Assembly (NCBI RefSeq): GCF_003323745.1
Contig: NZ_QOIL01000012.1
Coordinates: 62,001 to 126,000, forward strand
DNA length: 64,000 nucleotides
Direction: 5' to 3'
Origin: Sphaerisporangium album
Lineage (GTDB): Bacteria; Actinomycetota; Actinomycetes; Streptosporangiales; Streptosporangiaceae
Positions 35,230 through 44,781 of this stretch are shown here, one piece after another. Position 1 is the first letter of the stretch. Every line of letters begins with the position of its first letter. A program made the translations under genes and the position numbers. Under the pieces are notes generated by a model. It was not told the DNA's origin. It saw only the letters and a program-made list of their open reading frames with translations, and did no database searches.

Positions 35230-36104
35230 CGGCTCACCCCGGCGATACGCCGAGCCTCGTCGACGTTCGCGATCGGGCGGCCGATCTGCTGGGCCATCTT
35301 GACCACGACCTCCACCAACTCGGCGTTGCTGCGCGAGGCCCCACCGCCGGGCAGGTAGGGGTTGTCCTCCCAGCCGACGCGGACGTGGCCGCCCAGCGCG
35401 ATGGCCAGCGGCAGCAGCTTCCACTGCGCGACCGGGTCCATCACACTGATGTTCCAGTTCGTGTTCGGCGGGAGGTGCTTGACCATGTACATGAGCGCGT
35501 CCGGGGTCGGAGGCGTCCACGCGCCGCCCTGCCAGCCGAAGAACAAGGTCGCCCACGCCTTCTCCTTCAGCAGGCCCTGCCGTCGGACGAACTCAAGGTT
35601 CCAGAACGCTCCGGTGTAGAAGCACTCGATCTCCGGCTTCACACCGTTCGCCTCCGCCGCGGTGACGAACTCGATGAGCTCGTCCCGCGGATGCAGGGAG
35701 TACATCTCGTTGGCGGGGTAGGCCGGGTCGGGCTGGAAGTACTCGTCGTGCACGTTGAAGGCGTAAGACATCATGTCGGGCTTGAGTGACATCAGCTCGA
35801 CCTTCTCCGGAAGCCGGGCACTGGCGATGCCGAACTGCATGATCGGATCGGTGCCCACGGTCCGGATCTTGTCAGTGAGATTCTTCCAGCCCTCAAAATC
35901 GATCTTGGACAACTTCTTGCCGTCGTCCTGGATGGCGTCCTCCAAGTAGTGAACACCGTGGTGGTGGCACAAGGTCGCACCCGCGTTCACCGAGTCGATG
36001 TACTCCTGGCCGACCTTGTCGGTGTCCTCGATGGCCGGCATGCCCTGGTAGCCGGGATAGGACATCGTGCTGTCGACCGTGACGGTGATGACGAGCGGAT
36101 CCAT
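35226..36104 (-). CDS. BKACE family (beta-keto acid cleavage) enzyme
   Basis: 292 aa, related to 3-keto-5-aminohexanoate cleavage enzyme. BKACE enzymes condense a beta-keto acid with acetyl-CoA and cut it into acetoacetate and a CoA ester, using Zn. The zinc site HHH is at residues 47-49, and a GGHVRVGWEDNPYLP block corresponds to the C-terminal Glu region. A strong AAGGAG Shine-Dalgarno precedes ATG 36104. Unlike most members, the N-terminus has VTVDSTMSYPG in place of the usual VTGA start, so substrate may differ. Overlaps the FAH-family gene by 4 bp. Confidence 0.87.
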   Translation of the reverse strand: MDPLVITVTVDSTMSYPGYQGMPAIEDTDKVGQEYIDSVNAGATLCHHHGVHYLEDAIQDDGKKLSKIDFEGWKNLTDKIRTVGTDPIMQFGIASARLPEKVELMSLKPDMMSYAFNVHDEYFQPDPAYPANEMYSLHPRDELIEFVTAAEANGVKPEIECFYTGAFWNLEFVRRQGLLKEKAWATLFFGWQGGAWTPPTPDALMYMVKHLPPNTNWNISVMDPVAQWKLLPLAIALGGHVRVGWEDNPYLPGGGASRSNAELVEVVVKMAQQIGRPIANVDEARRIAGVSR

Positions 36105-36249
36105 GGGGTCTCCTTGTCGTTTTGTCTGCATGTTGGGGTGTTGCTCGGGAGTGACGGACGGCTGCGTCGTGGCGCGTTGACGCAAGCGGCCACGCGTTGC
36201 GCCACGCCCTGGGCGGCGGAGGAGCCTCCGGCGCCTGGGGTCGGACTGC

Positions 36250-37272
36250 TCAGACCGTGACGGGCAAGCCCGTGGCCACCGACTCGTAGGCGAGCTCGAT
36301 GATTCGCACCGCGTACGCGCCGTCCTCGGGCGCGACGGCGGTCGGCTCGTCGTTCGCGATCGATCGGGCGAAGCTCTCGATCCCGGCTGCGATCGAGTTG
36401 TACTTCCAGGTTCCTGGCTCGTAGGTCGTGCCGGGCAGCGGCGATCCGGCATGGTCGCGCTTGCCGCGGAAAAGCGTGGCCGGAGGGTTCTGGTGCTGGT
36501 CGACGACGATGAGCCCTTCGGTTCCGTGCACCTCGAGGCGCTCGTTCCACGGCCCCCCGGAGGTGAAGGTGGACTCGATGGAGAACAGTGCGCCCGATCG
36601 CATTCGGCCGCACACGACCGACCAGTCCTCGACCTGGCTGGCGTCGACGAGCCGCTCGGAGAGAGCCCGCAACGAGGCGACCTCGCCGAACATCCACTTC
36701 AGCAGGTAGAAGGAGTGTGCGCCGGCGTCGATGATGGTGCCGCCGCCTGAGCCGTCCTGGCGTCCCTTCCACAGTTGCGCGTTGCCGAGCCGCTCGAACT
36801 CATTGCCGCTGATCAGGGTGCGGACGAGTGTCACGTCCCCCACCTCGCCGCTGTTGATCGCGTCGAGAGCCGCCTGATAGGCGGGGATGAACCGCGTGTT
36901 CTCGTTGACGGTGAACTTGAGACCCTTGCCGACCGCGAGGGCGACGAGTTCGCGCGCATCCGCGGCATCGACGGTCATGGGCTTCTCGATCAGAACGTGT
37001 TTGCCCGCTTCCAGGAACTCGCGCGCGACCTTGTAGTGCACGTTGTGGGGAAGCACGAGGTCGACGGCCTGGACCCGCTCGTCCTCGAGTAGCCGGCGGT
37101 AGTCGGTGCATGACTCCGCGCCGAGTGACCGCCCCGTCCGCGCGGCGACGGCCTGGTCGAGGTCGCAGACGACCACGGCCTCCAGGCCGTCCGCCCGTTG
37201 ATAGGCGAGGTGGTGGGCGAGCTGGTAGATCTCCCCAAGGCCAACGACGCCGAAGCGTACCGATCCGGTCAC
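36250..37272 (-). CDS. Gfo/Idh/MocA family NAD(P) oxidoreductase
   Basis: 340 aa. N-terminal Rossmann domain (VGLGEIYQLAHHLAY), the EKP motif in HVLIEKPMTVDAADA, and the C-terminal dehydrogenase domain with NENTRFIPAYQAALD and IDAGAHSFYLLKWMFGE (a catalytic His in the DAGAH region). These enzymes oxidise or reduce hydroxyl groups of sugars, inositols or related compounds. Start GTG 37272 overlaps the isomerase stop (GTGA). 145 bp separate it from BKACE. A cyclitol- or sugar-like intermediate is therefore likely, as for the isomerase next to it. Confidence 0.88.
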   Translation of the reverse strand: MTGSVRFGVVGLGEIYQLAHHLAYQRADGLEAVVVCDLDQAVAARTGRSLGAESCTDYRRLLEDERVQAVDLVLPHNVHYKVAREFLEAGKHVLIEKPMTVDAADARELVALAVGKGLKFTVNENTRFIPAYQAALDAINSGEVGDVTLVRTLISGNEFERLGNAQLWKGRQDGSGGGTIIDAGAHSFYLLKWMFGEVASLRALSERLVDASQVEDWSVVCGRMRSGALFSIESTFTSGGPWNERLEVHGTEGLIVVDQHQNPPATLFRGKRDHAGSPLPGTTYEPGTWKYNSIAAGIESFARSIANDEPTAVAPEDGAYAVRIIELAYESVATGLPVTV

Positions 37273-38147
37273 TGGTCAACGCCCCCTTCGAGGCGTTCGC
37301 GAATGACACGCCGGTTGTGGGTGAGCGATTCCATCACCCGTGACTCGTGCCGGAAGACAGCCACCGATGCGACGCCGCCGAACCCGACCTCCCGTAGAGC
37401 GCCGAACACCTCGTCCCAGTCGATGTCGCCCTGGCCGATGTCGAGGTGCTGGTGGTTGCGCACCCCAGGACTCCCGGGATTGAGGAAGGTACGTCCAGGC
37501 AGCAGGGTGTCCGCCAGATGGATGTGGTCCATGGTGTCGCCCGCGTAGGTGATGATGTCGCGATTGACGGCTTTGAGCTGACCGCGTTCGTCCTCTACAC
37601 CTGTGAGGTAGTAGGTGTGCGGCACGCAGTGCAGGTAGGTGACGTGATCGCTCTGCAGGCCCCGGATGAAGTTGACGGCCTCGATGCCGGACTCCACCCA
37701 GTCGCCCGGATGCGGCTCCAGCGCGATCGTGATGCCCTCCGACTCCGCCAGCGGCAGCACCTCCTCCAGGGAGCGACGCATCGCGGCCTCGCCGGCCTGT
37801 GGGGCGCTTGGGTGTCCGGTGAACTCGGAGTTGATCCGGTCGCAGCCCAGGTCGACGGCCAGCTGGATGGTCTGTTTCCAGTAGCCGACCGCCGCCCGCC
37901 GGATGTTCTCCTCCGAGCTTCCCCAGGCTTGCTCGATGAAGATGGACGCCACCTCGACGCCGTGGGTCTTCGACGCCTCCGCGATCTCGGCGATCGTCGC
38001 CTTCGCCGCCCGCCTGCCCCCGTAGCTCGGCATCACGTCGGGCCGTGGCGAGAGCTCCAGGTAATCGAAGCCTGCCGTCCGTACGGTCGAGAACACTGTG
38101 TCGATCGGCTGTGGACGCAGCATCCATGTGTCGGTCGCGATCTTCAT
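37269..38147 (-). CDS. Sugar phosphate isomerase/epimerase-like TIM barrel
   Basis: 292 aa, AP_endonuc_2/IolE-IolI-like TIM barrel. Metal-binding side chains appear in IALEPHPGDW, in YYLTGVE and HIHLADTLLPG and near GQGDIDWDEVF, all typical of the family. Start ATG 38147 has a GAGGAGCGAG ribosome site. Such enzymes often pair with Gfo/Idh dehydrogenases in sugar and inositol catabolism. 73 bp follow the alcohol dehydrogenase gene. Confidence 0.85.
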   Translation of the reverse strand: MKIATDTWMLRPQPIDTVFSTVRTAGFDYLELSPRPDVMPSYGGRRAAKATIAEIAEASKTHGVEVASIFIEQAWGSSEENIRRAAVGYWKQTIQLAVDLGCDRINSEFTGHPSAPQAGEAAMRRSLEEVLPLAESEGITIALEPHPGDWVESGIEAVNFIRGLQSDHVTYLHCVPHTYYLTGVEDERGQLKAVNRDIITYAGDTMDHIHLADTLLPGRTFLNPGSPGVRNHQHLDIGQGDIDWDEVFGALREVGFGGVASVAVFRHESRVMESLTHNRRVIRERLEGGVDQ

Positions 38148-38220
38148 CTCGCTCCTCACTGCTTGTCGTGCCTGTCTACGAAGGCTTGTCTGTCTCAGGG
38201 GTTTCACACGGCGCCGCTGG

Positions 38221-39333
38221 TCACCGGCCGGCCCCGCGACGCGCGTCGTCCTGCCGGTCGCCCTGGTGCCGGCGCAACGCCTCGTGCGTGATGAGGACCC
38301 GCCCGTGCGCTCGACCGCTTCGCAGGCGAGCGAGTGCTTCATTGGCGCACTCGAGGGGGTACTCCCGGTCCAGCGACGGAGTGACGACACCCTCGGCGAG
38401 CAGCCGCAGTGCGTCGTGCTGATCGCTTCGATCACCGTTGCGCGAGCCGACGATCTCCAGCTCACGCTGGGCGAGGGTCGTCGAGCTGATACCGGGAAAG
38501 TCTGGTTCCTCGCCGACCACGACGATCCGACCCCGACGGCGCACGTACTGCGCGGCGTCGGCCATCGTCGTCGACGATCCCACCAGGTCGATCACCAGAT
38601 CCACGCCGTCGCCGGCGCTGGTGTCGTCGGCTAGGGACTCGGCCCAGGCACGAAGAGCCGGCACGCGGTCCGTCGCGGACGCCGGCGCGGTATGGCCGGC
38701 CCCGTTGCGGATCGCGAGGGCCAGGTTGTCCTCGCTCACGTCGACCGCCGCGGTGGACACGCCGTCGCCGGCCAAGAGCTGGACAAGGATCTGGCCGATA
38801 CCGCCTGCGCCGATCACGACCGCGGTCCTCACCGGTGCCACTGTGCCGCGGCGGTAGGCGTGCACGGCCGTGACGACCGCGCAGCTGGACAGCCCGGCGA
38901 TCCTGGGATCGAGCCCCGCGGGAACTTTCAGGAGGTTCCGAGCAGGTGCGCTGAAGTACTCCGCGAAGCCTCCCGGCAGCGTCACGCCAAGGATTCCTCG
39001 CAAGTGCAGTGCCTGTGCGTCGGCGCCGGCCCGGGTGAAGCGGCAGTCCCTGTCCGCGACGAACAGATGTGGCACGACCACCTCGCCGACCTCGACCTCT
39101 GACACCGCCAGGCCACGTTCGACCACGATGCCCGCGGGTTCGTGGCCCATGATGTGCGGCAGTTCGGGCACATAGGCCAAGCCGTCTTGGATGTGCAGGT
39201 CTGTTCGGCATACGCCGCTGGACAGCGTCCGGACCAGAACCTCATCAGGTCCGATCCGAGGCATGGGTACCTCGCGGATCTCCAGCGGCTGACCGATCCC
39301 GGTCAGGAGCGCGGCGCGCATGGTGGCACTCAC
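38221..39333 (-). CDS. Zinc-dependent alcohol dehydrogenase (MDR family)
   Basis: 370 aa from GTG 39333 (an ATG four codons later is possible). The catalytic-zinc region GVCRTDLH and the GHEPAG block are intact. The Rossmann loop is VVIGAGGIGQILVQL. The structural zinc loop, which normally holds four cysteines, here reads VADRDCRFTRAGADAQALHL with only one Cys, so this zinc is probably absent. The GTGA overlap with the HDAC-like gene couples translation. Likely oxidises a hydroxyl or amino-alcohol produced by the amidohydrolase. Confidence 0.88.
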   Translation of the reverse strand: MSATMRAALLTGIGQPLEIREVPMPRIGPDEVLVRTLSSGVCRTDLHIQDGLAYVPELPHIMGHEPAGIVVERGLAVSEVEVGEVVVPHLFVADRDCRFTRAGADAQALHLRGILGVTLPGGFAEYFSAPARNLLKVPAGLDPRIAGLSSCAVVTAVHAYRRGTVAPVRTAVVIGAGGIGQILVQLLAGDGVSTAAVDVSEDNLALAIRNGAGHTAPASATDRVPALRAWAESLADDTSAGDGVDLVIDLVGSSTTMADAAQYVRRRGRIVVVGEEPDFPGISSTTLAQRELEIVGSRNGDRSDQHDALRLLAEGVVTPSLDREYPLECANEALARLRSGRAHGRVLITHEALRRHQGDRQDDARRGAGR

Positions 39334-40391
39334 CGCCACTGCTCCGCCCACCCCTCGAAGAAACGGGTCGCCGCTTCGGCGGTCGACTCGTAGTACCCGT
39401 AGCACCCCTCGGTGGTCACGAGTGTCGGCAGGCGCAGCCCGGCGATACGGCGACCGAGGACGCCGAAGTCCTCCAACTCCAGGCGGAGCAGGCCGAACCC
39501 CTGTTCCCGGTGGGCGTCGTAGCCCAGGGCGAGGACGAGGTACCTGGGTTCGAAGCGACCGATCGCGTCCAACGCGGTCTCAAGCGCGGGTGCGTAGGCG
39601 GCGAACCCCGCGCCGGTGGGCAGCGGGAGGTTGAGATTGGCATGGGGCGCGTTGGGGCCTCCGGTCTCCTCCGGGAACCCGGCGACGTGGGGCCAGCCCT
39701 CGGCATGGATCGAGATCGTCAGGACCGACGGGTCGTCGTAGAACACGGCCTGGGTGCCGTTGCCGTGGTCCTGGTCGATGTCGAGCACGGCGACCCGGCC
39801 GCTGCGGGAAAGCTCGCGTGCCGCGATGGCGGCGTTCGCGAACAGGCAGAGACCACCGCCCACGGAGGGCAGGGCGTGGTGACCCGGGGGACGGCTTGGC
39901 ACGAGCACCAACGCCGGCGACGGCTGGTCGGCGTGCTCCGCGGTTCGCCCGGTGACGGTGTCAGCGAGCCAGCGAGCCCCTTGCCGGGAGGCCGCCGCGC
40001 TGCGCAGCGCTCCCTCGCACACCGCGGGTGTGGCGCGCGTGACCTCGTCGAAGAAGTACTGCGTGTGCCGGCCCTCGAAGGTACGCGGCTCGGAGACCCT
40101 CAGCTCGGGGAGCGCGACAACGTTCAGGGGGAACTTCGTGGCCCCCTCCGGTCGCCGGCTGCCCCCCCTGACGAAGTCGACGTAGTCGCGGCTGTGCACG
40201 CTCAGTGCCGCCGCACCGTCGTCCTGCTCCGGTACGAGCCGCCTCGCGGTCGGGAACGATCGCCGGAAGGCCGCCAACGTGGCCGTGACCGAGGTCGGAT
40301 ACACGACGTCAGGGAACTCCTGATGTTCGACATAGGGTGCGGTCATCTCGGCGATCATCGTGGTCGGGTCGTTCTTCGGTGTGGTGTTCAC
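39330..40391 (-). CDS. Histone deacetylase/acetylpolyamine amidohydrolase-like enzyme
   Basis: 353 aa, arginase/deacetylase superfamily. In bacteria the group includes acetylpolyamine amidohydrolases and acetoin-utilisation proteins. Zinc site and catalytic residues: RPPGHHA, DIDQDHGNGTQAVFY (Asp/His ligands), GYDAHREQGFG, and the Tyr-bearing EGCYGYYES loop near the C-terminus (about where EGGY occurs in family members). Start GTG 40391 overlaps the permease stop by 4 bp. Location behind a polyamine-type importer suggests N-acyl substrate deacylation in the cytoplasm. Confidence 0.87.
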   Translation of the reverse strand: MNTTPKNDPTTMIAEMTAPYVEHQEFPDVVYPTSVTATLAAFRRSFPTARRLVPEQDDGAAALSVHSRDYVDFVRGGSRRPEGATKFPLNVVALPELRVSEPRTFEGRHTQYFFDEVTRATPAVCEGALRSAAASRQGARWLADTVTGRTAEHADQPSPALVLVPSRPPGHHALPSVGGGLCLFANAAIAARELSRSGRVAVLDIDQDHGNGTQAVFYDDPSVLTISIHAEGWPHVAGFPEETGGPNAPHANLNLPLPTGAGFAAYAPALETALDAIGRFEPRYLVLALGYDAHREQGFGLLRLELEDFGVLGRRIAGLRLPTLVTTEGCYGYYESTAEAATRFFEGWAEQWR

Positions 40392-42214
40392 GAGTCCCCC
40401 AGTCGGCTCAGCGCCACCCGTACGGTGCGCACGAGCCAAGCCGTTACGAATCGGAGGAGTACCGCGGCTGCTCCTGCTCCAAGCAGGACGACGGCGACCA
40501 CGGCTGTCCTCGGGCTCACTTCGAGTTTGATGTCCTGGAACATTCGCAGTGGCAACGTCACCGCCGTCGGCCCGGACATGAAGGTGGCGACGACGACGTC
40601 GTCGAACGCGGCGAGGAAGGAGAACACGAAGCCGCTGACCAGTGCCGGGCGTAGCGCGGGTAGCAGGACGTGCCGGAGCACTGAAAGCGACCCCGCGCCC
40701 AGGCTGCGCGCGGCGTTCTCCAGTCGCACGTCGAGGTTGCGCAGCGCCGCCGCCGTGATGGATACCGAGAAGGGCAGGCCCAGGACCACGTAGGGCAGGA
40801 TCAGGCCCAGACGCGTGCCGACGAGGTTGTGCGGCGCCACGAGCACGAAGAATCCGAGGCTGTAGATCATCGGAGGGACGATCAACGGCATCGCGACCAG
40901 GATCGCGATCGGCAGCCGCGGCCGCCGCGGGCCTCGTACGAGACCGAAGGCCCCGAAGCCGCCGATGACGACGCTGACCACGGCGGCGGTGGAGGCGAGG
41001 CCCAGGCTGAGGAACGTGGAGTCGATCCACGCCTCATCGGTGAAATAGTCGGCGAACCACCGGGTGGAGTACTCCTCGGGCGGGAACGTCAGGTACGTCG
41101 CGTCGCTGAGGGACCAGATGGCCACTACGACCAGTGGCGTGACGAGCAGCACCGCGCCCAGGATCCAACTGCCCAGCAGGATGGGCAGGCGTAGCCGCCC
41201 GACGATGTCGAGACCGGTGTCCAGGATCCGCGCACGCAGGGTGCGCAGTTCCTCGTGCCGTTCGGTAGGGCCCGCGGTGCCGCGAGGAGGACGCCGACCA
41301 GGCCGTGCGGTGGTGGTCGCCGGCGTCGGCTCGGTGCCCCCGACGGAGAGTGAGGGCGCGAGGTGGCGGAAGAGGATGGCGAACAGCACCAGCACGATCA
41401 GCAGGAGCAGTGCGGCCTGCGCCGCGGCCCCGGCGGGATCGACGAGGTTCGAGAACTGCACGAGGATGGACTGTGCGATGAGCGTGTCACCGGGCCCCCC
41501 GAGCAACGCGGGCGTCACGTAGAAGCCGAGAGTGCTGATGAAGACGAGGGCGGCGGCCGCCATGACCGCTGATGACGTGGCAGGTCGGTACACATGCCAG
41601 TGCGCGACGGCGGGCGAGGCCCCCAGGCTCTGCGCGGCGCGCACCGGAGCGCGGTCGATGCCGCTCATCACGCTGTAGATCGGCAGCAGCGCCAGCGGCA
41701 GCAGGATCTGTACGGTCCCGATCAGCATGCCGGTCTGGTTGAACACCAGGTCGGGGGGAGTCTCGACACCGAGCAGTGCGAGCGCCTGGGCGACGAGCCC
41801 GTTCGGTGCAAGGATCGCGATCCACGCGTAGGAGCGGATCAGGATGCTCGTGAAGTACGGCACCAGAACCACGACCAGCAGCACGCCACGCACACGCTTG
41901 GGCATACGCGTGAGCGCGTATGCCATGCCGTACCCGAGCGCGACACAGATCCCGGTCGAGAGCGCGGCGACGACCAGGGTGCGGCGTATCGCGCGCCAGA
42001 AGACCGGCGAGCTCACCTGCTCGCGGTAGTTCTCCAGTGTGAATCCCTGCGCGCTGCGGAAGCTGTCGACCAGCAGCGAGCACAGCGGGACCACGAACAG
42101 CAGGATCAGGACCGCGAGGAGCGGCACGAGGGTGAGCCACCGGTGGTCTGGCCGGCGCCGTGGGCGGGTGGCCAGACCATCGGTGAACCGCTCTGGGGAG
42201 CTGTCGACCGACAT
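40388..42214 (-). CDS. Fused ABC importer permease (PotB-PotC type)
   Basis: 608 aa that joins two binding-protein-dependent permease domains in one chain. The first half (TM helices from about residue 27) has the cytoplasmic EAA loop AAQSLGASPAVAHWHVYRP. After a ~50-residue Pro/Arg-rich linker, the second half has AARSLGAGSLSVLRHVLLP. About twelve TM helices in total. Usually PotB and PotC are separate proteins. Start ATG 42214 follows GGAG. It serves with the ATPase and binding protein upstream. Confidence 0.9.
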   Translation of the reverse strand: MSVDSSPERFTDGLATRPRRRPDHRWLTLVPLLAVLILLFVVPLCSLLVDSFRSAQGFTLENYREQVSSPVFWRAIRRTLVVAALSTGICVALGYGMAYALTRMPKRVRGVLLVVVLVPYFTSILIRSYAWIAILAPNGLVAQALALLGVETPPDLVFNQTGMLIGTVQILLPLALLPIYSVMSGIDRAPVRAAQSLGASPAVAHWHVYRPATSSAVMAAAALVFISTLGFYVTPALLGGPGDTLIAQSILVQFSNLVDPAGAAAQAALLLLIVLVLFAILFRHLAPSLSVGGTEPTPATTTARPGRRPPRGTAGPTERHEELRTLRARILDTGLDIVGRLRLPILLGSWILGAVLLVTPLVVVAIWSLSDATYLTFPPEEYSTRWFADYFTDEAWIDSTFLSLGLASTAAVVSVVIGGFGAFGLVRGPRRPRLPIAILVAMPLIVPPMIYSLGFFVLVAPHNLVGTRLGLILPYVVLGLPFSVSITAAALRNLDVRLENAARSLGAGSLSVLRHVLLPALRPALVSGFVFSFLAAFDDVVVATFMSGPTAVTLPLRMFQDIKLEVSPRTAVVAVVLLGAGAAAVLLRFVTAWLVRTVRVALSRLGDS

Positions 42215-42259
42215 GGATCTCCTAGATCGAGGTCGTCTTGATCGCAGACAGGTCGTGGG

Positions 42260-43369
42260 CTACTTCGAAGCCCACGCTTGCCAGCGCTCGATGGCGACTT
42301 CCTCGTTGGTCTTGTCCGTCCCCGCGGCGTTGGCGGTCCACCAGTCGTAGTTCTGGGTCACGGCGGACGCGACGTTCTCCGGCGAGGTCGGCAGCAAGGC
42401 CGCACGGTCGCCAGAGAGCAGGTCGAACGCCGCCGAGTTCGCCGGCGAGTAGGTGATCGCGTTCGCGAAGTCCGCCTGGGGCCGGGGCTCCATCATGAAG
42501 GCCAGGAGCTTCTGCGCGTTCTCAGCGTTCTTGGCGCCCTTGAGGATCGCCCAGTTGTCGTACTGGAGGATCGACTGGTTCCACGTGCCGGCCACCGGCG
42601 CGCCCTTGTCGTGGGCACCGGCGACGCGGCCGTTCCATGCGCTGGTGACCGTCACCTGACCACCGGTGAGCAGTTGGATGGGCTCGGCGCCGGTCTCCCA
42701 GAACTTCACCAGATTCGGCTTGAGCCGGTCCAGGCTCGCGAACACCCGGTCGTAGTCGATCGGGTAGAGGTCTTTCGGTGCCACGCCATCGGCCATTGCC
42801 GCGATCTCGAACGTCGCACCGCCGGCTCCCCATGAGCCCGGTGCGAGGGTTCGCTTCCCGGGGAACTTGCCGACGTTCCAGAAGTCCGCCCACGAGTTCA
42901 GCGCCTTGTCGCCGAGCTTGTCGGTGCTCCAGGCCGGAACGACGGAGATGTAGTAGGCCGGGACCGCGTCATCGGCGGCCTTCACCGGGGCGATCTTTTC
43001 GCGGTCACCGTCCTTCCAGAGCGTGTAGTCGATCGGCTGGAGCGCTGAGCTGCTGCGGAACCGTTGGAGCACCGCGCCGTTGATGTTCACCAGATCGAAG
43101 GCCGGGGCGCCGGCCTTGACGCCCGTGAGCACGACGGCGGCATCGAACTCACCCGAGCTGAGCACGACATCGATTCCCGTCTTCTTCTCGAACGGGTCGA
43201 AGAAGGCCTTCTTCATCGCCTTGCCCAGGTCACCGCCAGGATCGGGGACGACGACCGTACCGGCGGAAGAGGTCCCTTTCGAGTCGTCGCCGCTCCCGCA
43301 GGCGACAGTGGTGAGCAACGTGCTCACCGCCACCACCGTCCCCAGCACGGTCTTCCGAGAAAACTTCAT
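42260..43369 (-). CDS. ABC importer substrate-binding lipoprotein (PotD/F-like)
   Basis: 369 aa with a lipobox V-A-C at Cys24 and a periplasmic-binding-protein fold of the spermidine/putrescine class (patterns FEKKTGIDVVLSSGEF, FWNVGKFPGKRTL, SAWNGRVAGAH and a C-terminal NAQKLLAFMMEPRPQ). Start ATG 43369 has AAAGG about nine bases upstream. The ligand is unknown. Asp/Glu-rich pocket patches would fit an amine, but I cannot see the binding residues reliably. Confidence 0.9.
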   Translation of the reverse strand: MKFSRKTVLGTVVAVSTLLTTVACGSGDDSKGTSSAGTVVVPDPGGDLGKAMKKAFFDPFEKKTGIDVVLSSGEFDAAVVLTGVKAGAPAFDLVNINGAVLQRFRSSSALQPIDYTLWKDGDREKIAPVKAADDAVPAYYISVVPAWSTDKLGDKALNSWADFWNVGKFPGKRTLAPGSWGAGGATFEIAAMADGVAPKDLYPIDYDRVFASLDRLKPNLVKFWETGAEPIQLLTGGQVTVTSAWNGRVAGAHDKGAPVAGTWNQSILQYDNWAILKGAKNAENAQKLLAFMMEPRPQADFANAITYSPANSAAFDLLSGDRAALLPTSPENVASAVTQNYDWWTANAAGTDKTNEEVAIERWQAWASK

Positions 43370-43451
43370 CAGCCGAACCTTTCTGTCATGCGGATCTCTG
43401 ACGCGGATTGGATTCCTGGTCGGCGACCTGGGCTGAGGTGCCGCCGCGACG

Positions 43452-44609
43452 TCACGACGATGGGGACGAACCCCGGCCCGCGACGTGGTAGCCGCGTGCC
43501 GCCCGGGCGTCCCAATGAACGGCGACCTGGTCACCGACGGCCCATCGGGTCTCTCGGAGGTTCTTGAGCGAGAGGCGCGCGTTCAGGTTCCCGATCGCCG
43601 TCTCGACGACATGCAAGGCAGTCGCGCCCTCGTACAGCACTTCACTCACCGTGCCGAGCACGGCCGTCCCGTCGGCGCATTCCACGGGGAGCAGCGAGAC
43701 CTGCTCCGGGCGCACCCCGACATCGACATTGCGGTCGGGCTTGAGCGACGCCGCGTTCTCCACTTCTCGGCGGTGACCCAGCCGGTCGCCGTCGAGAACG
43801 ACGCGGACCCGGCCGTCGGCGTCGAGAACGGCGCGGCCACGAAAGAAGTTGGTCTCCCCGACGAAGTCGGCCACGAAGGCACTCGCCGGCCTCTCGTACA
43901 AGTCGATAGGAGTACCGAGTTGCTCGACGGCGCCGTCGTTCATCACCGCGACGCGGTCGGCCATCGTGAGCGCCTCGCCCTGGTCGTGGGTCACGTAGAT
44001 GACGGTCGCGCCGAGATTTCGCTGGAGGCGCTTGATCTCGATTCGCATGTGCTCGCGCAGGCGTTTGTCGAGCGCGCCAAGCGGCTCGTCCATGAGGAGC
44101 AGCGCCGGCCGGAACACGATGGCGCGGGCAAGCGCGACCCGCTGCTGCTGGCCACCGGACAGCTGGTCGGGGAACCGGGTCGCGTACCCCTCCAGCTTGA
44201 CCAGCTCAAGGGCGTGCTGAATGTGGCTGCGCTGTTCCCGCGACGACATCCGTCGCATACGCAGCGGGAATCCCACGTTCTGGGCAACGGTCATGTGCTT
44301 GAACAGCGCGTAGTGCTGGAACACGACGCCGATCCCACGCTTGTGCGGCGCCAACCGCGCGACGTCCCGGCCGTTGATCCGGATCGCACCACTCGTGGGC
44401 GTCTCGAAGCCGGTCAGCATGTTGAGCAGCGTCGTCTTTCCCGCGCCGGAGGGACCCAGGATCGCCAAGAACTCACCGCGACGGATGCTCAGCGATACAC
44501 CACATACCGCCTCGACGGTTCCGTACCTCTTCGACAGGCCGTCCAACTCAACCTCACCGCCCGTCGCGACCTGGTCGACGACCTGGACGCCCTCCGATAC
44601 CTCGGACAT
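43452..44609 (-). CDS. ABC importer ATP-binding protein (PotA-like)
   Basis: 385 aa; first gene of the operon. Walker [10 protein letters not shown] (residues ~52-60), signature [15 protein letters not shown], Walker [13 protein letters not shown], and a C-terminal TOBE-type regulatory domain (residues ~290-370). It drives the fused permease. Start ATG 44609 has a good CCGAGGAG ribosome site. The divergent IclR gene and two palindromes control the promoter in front. Confidence 0.93.
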   Translation of the reverse strand: MSEVSEGVQVVDQVATGGEVELDGLSKRYGTVEAVCGVSLSIRRGEFLAILGPSGAGKTTLLNMLTGFETPTSGAIRINGRDVARLAPHKRGIGVVFQHYALFKHMTVAQNVGFPLRMRRMSSREQRSHIQHALELVKLEGYATRFPDQLSGGQQQRVALARAIVFRPALLLMDEPLGALDKRLREHMRIEIKRLQRNLGATVIYVTHDQGEALTMADRVAVMNDGAVEQLGTPIDLYERPASAFVADFVGETNFFRGRAVLDADGRVRVVLDGDRLGHRREVENAASLKPDRNVDVGVRPEQVSLLPVECADGTAVLGTVSEVLYEGATALHVVETAIGNLNARLSLKNLRETRWAVGDQVAVHWDARAARGYHVAGRGSSPSS

Positions 44610-44627
44610 CCTCTACTCCTCGGTAAA

Positions 44628-44644
44628 GTTGCAATCAATGCAAC
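44628..44644. promoter_or_regulatory. Palindrome 1 of the catabolic operon / iclR intergenic region
   Basis: Perfect inverted repeat GTTGCA-atcaa-TGCAAC (6-5-6), 19 bp in front of the potA-like start codon. Its half-site TTGC/GCAA recurs in the second palindrome near iclR. Its position fits an IclR-type operator controlling the operon. Confidence 0.6.
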
Positions 44645-44781
44645 GCGTATGGCTGCCGAACATAGGGAGCACTGGAAGGCGTGTCAAGGGGGTCACCTGC
44701 GACGAAGCACAACGCACCTGGCCACTAAGGCCGGTTCGCCCAGAGATCCGAACGCGCCCTAGCCCCGAGCGAGGCATGATA

